Notes under the pieces: generated by a model
The model's database searches: none
What the model saw: only the letters and a program-made list of their open reading frames with translations
What the model was told of the DNA's origin: nothing
Origin: Bacteroidota bacterium
GTDB lineage: Bacteria; Bacteroidota; Ignavibacteria; UBA10030; UBA8401
Assembly: GCA_025355705.1 (NCBI GenBank)
Contig: JANXZD010000537.1
Location: 1-8,735, forward strand
Direction: 5' to 3'
DNA: 8,735 nt
Made by a program: the position numbers and the translations under genes
In this document: positions 1 to 5,864 of the stretch, one piece after another
Layout of the letters: every line of letters starts with the position of its first letter
Position numbering within the stretch: position 1 is the first letter of the stretch

Positions 1-2306
1 GCGATTCCATTATTAAGCAATTGAGAACGAATCGAACGATCAAGATAACCGGAAGAGATAATGACTTTCACATGAGGATTGATTTTTTTTAATTCTTCAA
101 ACATTTCTTCGCCGTTCATGGTTGGCATTCCAAGATCGGAAATCACCAGATCGATCGTCCTCGATTGTTGTCGATATAGCTCTACTGCAGCAAATCCATC
201 GGCAGCAGTGATAACGATACATCCGAACTCTTCAAGAAATTCTGTCATAATTTCTCGCAACATCAATTCGTCATCAGCCACAAGAATTTTTTTCCCATTC
301 AACGAACTGAAGACGCGACTGGAAGATTGTTCTGGTACACCTTTCGTGACCGCAGGGAAATATAATGTAAAGGTTGTCCCAATGTCCTTTTGTGAAGTAA
401 CATCAATAAATCCATTATGACTTCGAACGATTCCATCCACGATCGATAATCCTAGACCGGTTCCTTTCCCTTTTTCTTTTGTTGTAAAGAACGGATCAAA
501 TATCTTTTGAAGGATGTCTTCATCAATTCCGGGACCGGTATCACTTACCGAAAGACTTACATAATTTCCGGCAGGAACATTTGGATATTTTTCTGCCAAT
601 ACTGTCGAATGGACAGTACGTTCAGAGATCCTCAGCGTTCCATGATCACCCATGGCATCCTTTGCATTAATGCAAAGATTTATGATCACCTGATGAATAT
701 GTCCCATATCGCAATTGATAAAACCATTTTCACCCTCGCTTGATGTGAGAACAGTAATGGTTTTAGGAATAAAATGTTGCAGCATTGATTTCAATTCTTC
801 AATGATGTGCGATAATGAGATCGGCTGTAATTTCAACTCTGAGTTGTGAGAGAATAATAACATTTGTTTTGAGATTGAGCCGCCACGATGCGCTACCTCA
901 ATAATGCTTTCAATGTATTTCTTAGACTTTGGGTCGTTGGTGAGGTTTTTCTTCAGTAGTTCGGCATTGCCAAGAATCATTGCTAATAAATTATTAAAAT
1001 CATGCGCAATACCTCCGGCCAATGTGCCTAAGCTTTCTAATTTTTGTGATTGGATCAATTGACGCTGTACGATCTTTTGTTCGGTAATATCTTCAACAAT
1101 CGCAATAATGCTGTCAACCGCTTTTCCTTTAGTGATGACCGGCCGAGTGATAAGACGGATCGTGAATTCATTTCCAGTGCTTGGTGTAGTAAAATCCCCT
1201 TCAAAAAATCCCGAAGTACCGTTCAATGAATCAAGAATAGTTTTAGTCATTTGAGGATGATGGATCTGTTCTTGGATCGAGATGTTGGATCCCTGGTCCC
1301 ACGAAATGCCAAAGATCTCCATTGCAATTTTATTTGCATTCAATATTTTGCCGTCTCGATCGATATGTGCAATGCCAAGAGGAGATTGTGTGAACAGAAG
1401 CCGATATCGTTCCTCACTTTCCAACAATGCTTCTTCTGCCAGTTTTTGTTCCGTTACGTTCCGCGATACTCCCACTAAACCTAAGATATCTTTGTTGTGG
1501 TTACGCAGTACAGATGCTGAGAGAAAACTTGTAAATATCTCACCATTTTTTTTACGATTAAGAATTTCCCTTCTCACATTTCCGGTTTCTAATGTCGTTT
1601 GGTTAAGATGTTTTCCTTCGTCTGCATCGGCATACAGTATTCCGATATTTTTACCCACAACTTCTTCCTGCGTATAGCCGAATGTTTTTTGTGCGGATTC
1701 GTTGAACTCAACTATCTTTCGTTCATTGTCAACAGTAATAATCATATCCAGCGAACAATTGATGATACTGCGTGCATATTGTTCCGATGTACGCAAGGCG
1801 GCCTCGGTACGATTGTGTTCACTAATTTCGTTTTGAAGTTTTCGGTTGATCCTTTCCAATTCGTCTGTGTGTTGCTGCAATAACAGGTGGGATTTACGAA
1901 GCTCATCTTCACTCTGTTTTAACCGTTCCAATGCCCGCACCCGTGAGATCAATTCCTGATTGGTCACCGGAAAAATAACATACCCATCGGCACCGGAATC
2001 CAGCCCACGTGATTGATTGAGACTCTCTATTTCTATGCTCGAGACTAACAGTATAAGAATATGTTGTGTCTCCGGATCGGACTTTAACTGATGACATACT
2101 TCTAAACCGTTAATATCAGGAAGAACCACATCAAGAAGAATAATATCAGGATCGAGTTCTTTTGCTAAACGTATGCAGTCAGTGCCATTGATCGCTTCGA
2201 TCACTTCATATCCACTCTTTTTTAAGATCATGGAATGGATCAGCAGACGATCTTCAGAATCATCTACGAGCAACACTCTTGTTACTTTTGTTTCCATCCG
2301 ATCCAT
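1..2306 (-). CDS. Hybrid sensor histidine kinase with N- and C-terminal receiver domains (3' end outside window)
   Basis: A cytosolic signalling kinase with no signal peptide or membrane span, read as 768 codons before the window edge. Order: receiver (about residues 9-125; acidic D15/D16, phosphoacceptor D59), a charged helical linker likely to be coiled coil (125-172), PAS with PAC end (173-290), second PAS/PAC (297-411), HisKA with the phosphorylated His in GGIAHDFNN (H435), HATPase_c (N box N547, G1 box DTGPG 589-593, F box near 602-608, G2 box GTGLGL 615-620), then a second receiver (D678/D679, phosphoacceptor D724) whose last helices are cut off. The first receiver has Phe (F112) where the family has an invariant Lys before Pro. 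ATG at 2306 is the first in-frame ATG after an upstream stop; ATG at 2297 is an alternative, and neither has a good Shine-Dalgarno. Sensory ligands of the PAS domains cannot be read. It lies downstream of a tRNA gene on the same strand and may share its transcript. No DNA-binding output domain is seen, so the partner is likely a separate phosphotransfer protein or regulator. Confidence 0.93.
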   Translation of the reverse strand, partial: MDRMETKVTRVLLVDDSEDRLLIHSMILKKSGYEVIEAINGTDCIRLAKELDPDIILLDVVLPDINGLEVCHQLKSDPETQHILILLVSSIEIESLNQSRGLDSGADGYVIFPVTNQELISRVRALERLKQSEDELRKSHLLLQQHTDELERINRKLQNEISEHNRTEAALRTSEQYARSIINCSLDMIITVDNERKIVEFNESAQKTFGYTQEEVVGKNIGILYADADEGKHLNQTTLETGNVRREILNRKKNGEIFTSFLSASVLRNHNKDILGLVGVSRNVTEQKLAEEALLESEERYRLLFTQSPLGIAHIDRDGKILNANKIAMEIFGISWDQGSNISIQEQIHHPQMTKTILDSLNGTSGFFEGDFTTPSTGNEFTIRLITRPVITKGKAVDSIIAIVEDITEQKIVQRQLIQSQKLESLGTLAGGIAHDFNNLLAMILGNAELLKKNLTNDPKSKKYIESIIEVAHRGGSISKQMLLFSHNSELKLQPISLSHIIEELKSMLQHFIPKTITVLTSSEGENGFINCDMGHIHQVIINLCINAKDAMGDHGTLRISERTVHSTVLAEKYPNVPAGNYVSLSVSDTGPGIDEDILQKIFDPFFTTKEKGKGTGLGLSIVDGIVRSHNGFIDVTSQKDIGTTFTLYFPAVTKGVPEQSSSRVFSSLNGKKILVADDELMLREIMTEFLEEFGCIVITAADGFAAVELYRQQSRTIDLVISDLGMPTMNGEEMFEELKKINPHVKVIISSGYLDRSIRSQLLNNGI

Positions 2307-2437
2307 TAGGTTTAGAGAATATGAAAAAAATTTATTGGTGAAAGTAAGAAACCTAAAAGCCCCGGTTGTTCGGTGGTCAAGCGACTATTATTGAATAAAT
2401 TTCAGCGACACGACGATTGTAACCGATATCAATGTTG

Positions 2438-2511
2438 TAATCCCGCCGCGAATCGAACGCGGAACCTACAGCTTAGAAGGCTGTTGCTCTATCCAGTTGA
2501 GCTACGGGATC
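2438..2511 (-). tRNA. tRNA-Arg, anticodon UCU (reads AGA/AGG)
   Basis: A full cloverleaf folds from 74 nt: acceptor GATCCCG/CGGGATT (with a terminal G-U pair), TA linker, D stem GCTC/GAGC, anticodon stem ACAGC/GCTGT around loop CTTCTAA, a 5-nt variable loop AGGTT, T stem CCGCG/CGCGG around TTCGATT, and discriminator A. The loop places TCT at positions 34-36, hence Arg. CCA is not encoded, so it must be added after transcription. A matching promoter lies immediately upstream. There is no intron, and I saw no hairpin-plus-T-run terminator in the 131 nt before the kinase gene. Confidence 0.97.
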
Positions 2512-2525
2512 AGGTAGTTTCGTTA

Positions 2526-2557
2526 CAAATATAAAAAAAGTTGATAGTCTTTCCAAT
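2526..2557 (-). promoter_or_regulatory. Bacteroidota-type sigma-A promoter of the tRNA-Arg gene
   Basis: On the minus strand TATATTTG (2533-2526) matches the -7 consensus TAnnTTTG exactly. ATTG (2557-2554) sits 20 nt upstream, the usual distance for the -33 element (consensus TTTG or TTG). Transcription would begin around 2517-2520, a few nucleotides before the mature tRNA 5' end at 2511, which suits a short leader removed by RNase P. The consensus is established for Bacteroides/Flavobacterium; its use here is inference from position and match. Confidence 0.6.
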
Positions 2558-2949
2558 GAAAGTAGGTGCAAAAAATGCAGAATTTTGCTCTTTAATGAAC
2601 TAATTGCATGAGAATTTTTCGGGCACGCACGTAACACCATCGGCAAAATGTCCTGCAAAAGAATGACCACTGCCCCATATTTATTGGTTTGTTGTAATAT
2701 TCTGTCGCGGAGACCGTAATTCCTACACATCGGTAATACCAACAGGATTACTCCTAAAATAATTAATAATAGCCGGTGCCGATCCACCGAATATTTCCTT
2801 AAAATTTCTAACACCATAACAACGACGACGGTAATATTGTTGTGCCATCATAGTTTGCTGAATGGTTATCGTCGGCCAGATAATCCATTTTTTTGGTGTA
2901 TTTTGGAATGATAATAGTTAAATTGCAAACGATTAAATTCATTCCTCAA
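2558..2949. other. Gene-poor spacer, no supported feature
   Basis: AT-rich sequence between the tRNA promoter and the promoter proposed for the plus-strand genes. A minus-strand reading frame from 2817 runs through it and contains a hydrophobic stretch, but it continues into the tRNA, lacks a ribosome binding site and resembles no family I know, so I do not call it. I see no RNA gene, repeat array or mobile-element end. Confidence 0.5.
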
Positions 2950-2981
2950 TTTGCTTTCGTTCATAAATTACTTTACTTTAG
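2950..2981 (+). promoter_or_regulatory. Candidate promoter for the response regulator operon
   Basis: TTTG at 2950-2953 and TACTTTAG at 2974-2981 are 20 nt apart. They match the Bacteroidota -33/-7 pattern with one mismatch in the -7 box (TAnnTTTG). Read as a sigma-70 promoter, the same site gives TTGCTT and TACTTT 17 nt apart, a weaker match. Transcription would start near 2986-2990, leaving a leader of about 107 nt before the chosen ATG. AT-rich DNA yields such matches by chance, so this is tentative. Confidence 0.35.
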
Positions 2982-3006
2982 TCCAATGTTTGTAACATCG
3001 GTAACG

Positions 3007-3055
3007 AAGGAGGATTCGAGAAGCCATCACTGAGTATTCTCGATTAAGAGGAGGG
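3007..3055 (+). promoter_or_regulatory. Leader hairpin flanked by two Shine-Dalgarno-like tracts without nearby start codons
   Basis: A perfect 7-nt inverted repeat, TCGAGAA (3016-3022) and TTCTCGA (3037-3043), encloses a 14-nt loop. AAGGAGG (3007-3013) lies just before it, and a second purine tract GAGGAGGGAG begins a few nt after it (about 3047-3056). Neither tract has ATG, GTG or TTG at 4-12 nt. The regulator's ATG at 3096 is about 40 nt beyond the second tract. The element could be a regulatory leader, a ribosome standby site or an operator dyad; chance is also possible. Confidence 0.3.
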
Positions 3056-3095
3056 AGAAGTTACAACATCATTTTATCATTAAAATATTACATTG

Positions 3096-3797
3096 ATGAC
3101 TTCTCAAAAAGATGAAAATGAAATGAAACGGGTTCTTGTTGTTGAAGACAACAAGGATATTGCATTGTTGGTACAAAAACGCCTTTCAAAGCAATTCAAT
3201 GTTGATGTTGCCGTGAATGGAGAGGATGCCTCCAATGTGATCAATGCGAATCCATACGATCTGATCGTATTGGATCTTTCGCTTCCAAAAAAATCCGGCT
3301 TTGATGTGTTAAAGGATATGCGAAAAAAATCATCCTATCCTCCAGTGTTGATCCTCTCCGGAATGAATGCCGTAGAAGATAAGGTAAAAGGATTAAAACT
3401 TGGCGCGGATGATTATCTTGCTAAGCCATTCGATGTAAAAGAACTTGTTGCACGCATTGATGCGTTATTACGCCGCGTTCCATCGCCTCAGGAGATCGTA
3501 AAAATTTCTGCCGCTGATCTTGAAATGGATCTTGTTACTCGTAAAGTAGTTCGCGCCGGCAGTGAAGTGGTGCTAAGTCCGCGTGAATTCTCACTGTTGG
3601 AATATTTGATCCGCAACAAGAATAAGATCGTTACACGAAAACAGATCGCCGAAGATGTGTGGGGGCATAAGTTCGATGCCGGTACAAATTTTGTCGATGT
3701 CTATATCAATTATCTTCGAAAATCTGTTGATAAGGATTTCCCCGTAAAATTAATTACGACAGTGTACGGACAAGGTTTTGTGTTGAAGGATGAATAG
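3096..3797 (+). CDS. OmpR/PhoB-family two-component response regulator
   Basis: A DNA-binding transcription regulator controlled by aspartyl phosphorylation. The receiver (about residues 11-125) has all switch residues: acidic pair E17/D18, phosphoacceptor D60 in LIVLDLSLP, Ser S88 in LILSG and Lys K110 in LAKPF. The C-terminal winged helix (about 135-233) has the family signatures LSPREFSLLEYLIRNK, VDVYINYLRKSVD and the terminal YGQGFVL hairpin. The length (233 aa) is normal. An in-frame TAA at 3081 limits the start; ATG 3096 is chosen. TTG 3093 and ATG 3123 are alternatives, the last beginning directly at KRVLVVEDN. No gene for a partner kinase is adjacent on this strand; the nearest kinase is the divergently transcribed hybrid one across the tRNA. 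The next gene begins 14 nt after its stop, so it probably heads the operon and may regulate it. Target genes cannot be read. Confidence 0.93.
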   Translation: MTSQKDENEMKRVLVVEDNKDIALLVQKRLSKQFNVDVAVNGEDASNVINANPYDLIVLDLSLPKKSGFDVLKDMRKKSSYPPVLILSGMNAVEDKVKGLKLGADDYLAKPFDVKELVARIDALLRRVPSPQEIVKISAADLEMDLVTRKVVRAGSEVVLSPREFSLLEYLIRNKNKIVTRKQIAEDVWGHKFDAGTNFVDVYINYLRKSVDKDFPVKLITTVYGQGFVLKDE

Positions 3798-3811
3798 TTA
3801 TAGCTAACGAA

Positions 3812-4705
3812 GTGTCTATAATAACTCCTGCCGTTCACAAAAATATCTTCCGTTGGTATTCATCTCATCAGCGTAGTTTTCCTTGGAGAACTACACGCAA
3901 CCCGTACCGCATTCTGCTTTCAGAGATCATGGCCCAGCAAACGCAGGTGAGCAGAGTTGTTCTATACTATCGGCAGTGGCTCAAAAAATTCCCTTCGTTT
4001 TCTGTCTTGGCAAATGCCGCTCCCTCTGATGTGTTGCGCGAATGGTCCGGACTTGGATATAACAATCGTGCTCTTCGATTTCATCAATTAGCACAGCTCG
4101 TTTCATCACAGTTTCACTCCCGTCTTCCGCAAACACCGGATGAATTGCAACAATTTCCCGGCATCGGTAAATATACCGCTCACGCCGTTGCATGTTTTGC
4201 ATTCAATGCGCATGTCCCCGTTGTTGATGTGAATATTCGGAGAATCCTGACCCGGCATTCAAAAAAAATATCGTCTGTATCGGAAATGCTGAGTGATGTT
4301 GATGCTTGGAAATTTGCAGAACAAGCATTGCCCAAGAGAAATGCCTATGACTGGAATCAGGCATTAATGGATCTTGGCGGAATGATCTGCACGGCGAGAA
4401 ATCCCAATTGTGCAGAATGTCCGGTCAATTCCACATGTGCATCTGCATTTAGCAAAACGTTTCTGCAGCGATCTGTTGTAAAAAAGAGACAAGAGCCGTC
4501 GTGGAAAGGAATTCCTCGAAGGATCTATCGCGGCAAAGTTCTGAAATTACTTCATTTCCATTCTCTTTCTGCTGAGGCCATTGCCGGATTGTTGTGGAGC
4601 ACGTACGGTTCAAAAGATATTGCGTGGCTTTCTGATGTACTGGATACCATGGTGAGAAATGGATTGTTAACAATGGTCAAGAAAAAATATTCCATTGTAC
4701 TATGA
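3812..4705 (+). CDS. mutY: MutY-family A/G-specific adenine DNA glycosylase, short form
   Basis: Predicted to cut adenine from A opposite 8-oxoguanine (or G), preventing G-to-T transversions. The HhH-GPD core fills about residues 10-190: catalytic Glu E38 in SEIMAQQTQV, the GLGY turn, the hairpin FPGIGKYT with Tyr Y121, and catalytic Asp D139 with Asn N141 in VVDVNIRRI. The 4Fe-4S ligands are complete: C193-X6-C200-X2-C203-X5-C209. The protein is 297 aa against about 350 for MutY with the NUDIX-like C-terminal domain that reads 8-oxoG; here only about 65 residues (233-297, IPRRIYRGKVLKLL onward) follow, with a helix pattern suggesting a small winged helix. The start is GTG at 3812, because the next in-frame ATG (M40) would remove the catalytic Glu. 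The last 4 nt overlap the ogg2 start. The mismatch preference of this short form is not certain: related HhH enzymes (Mig thymine glycosylases, EndoIII) share the fold. Confidence 0.88.
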   Translation: MSIITPAVHKNIFRWYSSHQRSFPWRTTRNPYRILLSEIMAQQTQVSRVVLYYRQWLKKFPSFSVLANAAPSDVLREWSGLGYNNRALRFHQLAQLVSSQFHSRLPQTPDELQQFPGIGKYTAHAVACFAFNAHVPVVDVNIRRILTRHSKKISSVSEMLSDVDAWKFAEQALPKRNAYDWNQALMDLGGMICTARNPNCAECPVNSTCASAFSKTFLQRSVVKKRQEPSWKGIPRRIYRGKVLKLLHFHSLSAEAIAGLLWSTYGSKDIAWLSDVLDTMVRNGLLTMVKKKYSIVL

Positions 4706-5334
4706 AACATTATCGGCATCTTGAAGAACTGCAATCCGGATTCATAGTAAAACGCAAAGCGATCCTTCGTCGATTACAGGAATATCGTGAAGTTCCTGAA
4801 AATAAATATTTTTATGAACTGCTCTATTGTTTGATGACACCGCAGTCAAGTGCGGTGAATGCAGCAAAGGCGCAAAAGAATTTTGAACTCCACAACTTCC
4901 AATTCGCAACCATTGATCCTGAACCGCTGCTGTATCAAAAGGACTATTACATTCGTTTCCACAAATCAAAAGCACAATGGATTTTGGAGATGAAAACCAA
5001 CTATCCAGCGATCTTTTCCATGACCATTGCTGCACTTTCGGCAGCAGAAAAACGAGAATGGTTTGTAAAGAATGTGCGGGGATTGAGCTACAAAGAGGCG
5101 ACACATTTTTTACGGAATATTGGAATGAATGATGGATTGACGATATTAGACAGACATATTTTGAAGAATCTTCTCTATTATAAAGTCATACCTTCGATAC
5201 CGAAAGCGTTGACGAAAAAGAATTATCTGATAATAGAAAAGAAATTTCAGCAGTTTGCCGAGGACATTGCAATTTCGGTTGATGAACTCGATCTGCTCTT
5301 TTGGAGCAATGAGGCAGGAGAAATTTTGAAATAG
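4702..5334 (+). CDS. ogg: Archaeal-type 8-oxoguanine DNA glycosylase/AP lyase (Ogg2 family)
   Basis: Predicted bifunctional repair enzyme that excises 8-oxoguanine paired with C and nicks the abasic strand by a lysine Schiff base. Its 210 aa fit the compact Ogg2 family (about 200-210 aa, for example the Methanocaldococcus and Thermotoga enzymes) rather than eukaryotic Ogg1. The helix-hairpin-helix region VRGLSYKEATHFLRNIG carries the nucleophile K131, and the following LDRHIL the activating Asp D150. The protein ends exactly in Lys (K210, with aaa directly before the tag stop); in characterised Ogg2 proteins this terminal lysine contacts the base and separates 8-oxoG from G. No iron-sulfur cysteine motif is present, as expected. 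ATG 4702 overlaps the mutY stop as ATGA, which suggests coupled translation and joint dosage of the two 8-oxoG repair enzymes. No clear Shine-Dalgarno precedes it. The gap to yajQ is 32 nt. Confidence 0.9.
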   Translation: MKHYRHLEELQSGFIVKRKAILRRLQEYREVPENKYFYELLYCLMTPQSSAVNAAKAQKNFELHNFQFATIDPEPLLYQKDYYIRFHKSKAQWILEMKTNYPAIFSMTIAALSAAEKREWFVKNVRGLSYKEATHFLRNIGMNDGLTILDRHILKNLLYYKVIPSIPKALTKKNYLIIEKKFQQFAEDIAISVDELDLLFWSNEAGEILK

Positions 5335-5366
5335 AAGATAATTCGACGTACATTAAGAGAAAAACT

Positions 5367-5864
5367 ATGGCACAACAAAATTCATTCGATATTGTCTCCG
5401 AAGTGAACATGCAGGAGGTTGATAATGCACTCAACCAGACACGGAAGGAGATCCTTACCCGATACGACTTCAAGGATTCCAAAACGACAGTGGACTTTGC
5501 GGAGAAAGAAAAAGAGATCACTCTTTCAACCGATGATGATTTTCGACTGAAAGCGGTCATCGATATTCTTCAAAACAAATTCATCAAGCGCGGTATCGCG
5601 ATCAAAACCTTGAAATATGGCACCGTTGAGGTTGCGGCGGGTTCTACGGTGCGTCAGAAGATCACCATGATCGTCGGGATCGATAAAGAGAATGCAAAAA
5701 AACTCGTTCAGATCATCAAGGATACTAAACTAAAAGTTCAAACACAGATCAATGAAGACCAAGTGCGTGTTACGGGAAAAGATAGGGACGACCTTCAAAC
5801 GATCATTGCAAAATTGAAGACCGTTGATTTTCCGATACCATTGCAATTCAACAATTTTCGCTAA
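5367..5864 (+). CDS. yajQ: YajQ-family nucleotide-binding protein
   Basis: A small soluble protein of the UPF0234/YajQ family: 165 aa against about 160 usual. The family signatures are present in order: NSFDIVSEV at the N terminus, a paired-domain core with LTRYDFKDSKT and STDDDFRLKAVIDILQNK (about residues 30-70), KRGIAIKTL, the central RQKITMIVGIDKENAKKLVQIIKDTKLKVQ (about 98-127), and the closing VRVTGKDRDDLQTIIAKLK...PLQFNNFR. The family folds as two RNP-like ferredoxin domains. In Xanthomonas a member binds cyclic-di-GMP and acts with a transcription factor; in other species nucleotide or tRNA binding is described, so the ligand here is an inference. The start is ATG 5367 with a weak purine-rich AAGAGA upstream. 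Its stop overlaps the amidase start by 1 nt (TAATG). Confidence 0.95.
   Translation: MAQQNSFDIVSEVNMQEVDNALNQTRKEILTRYDFKDSKTTVDFAEKEKEITLSTDDDFRLKAVIDILQNKFIKRGIAIKTLKYGTVEVAAGSTVRQKITMIVGIDKENAKKLVQIIKDTKLKVQTQINEDQVRVTGKDRDDLQTIIAKLKTVDFPIPLQFNNFR

Noticed and set aside
79..1883. Several plus-strand reading frames of 75-131 codons
   Set aside because: They lie antisense to the continuous hybrid kinase, whose domain motifs run unbroken through the whole stretch.
1909..2097. Minus-strand frame of 62 codons inside the kinase region
   Set aside because: It is an out-of-frame shadow of the kinase; the true frame shows the receiver and linker without interruption, so there is no frameshift.
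2339..2346. TACTTTCA on the minus strand as a -7 box for the hybrid kinase
   Set aside because: It matches TAnnTTTG imperfectly and no TTG lies about 20 nt upstream, so I do not call a separate kinase promoter.
2473..2817. Minus-strand reading frame of 114 codons with a hydrophobic stretch
   Set aside because: It ends inside the tRNA on the same strand (its tail PVAQLDRATAF is the familiar false translation of a tRNA), spans the tRNA promoter, has no ribosome binding site and matches no family I know.
4742..5104. Minus-strand frame of 120 codons opposite ogg2
   Set aside because: It is antisense to a gene with clear catalytic motifs, has low-complexity composition and no recognisable domain.
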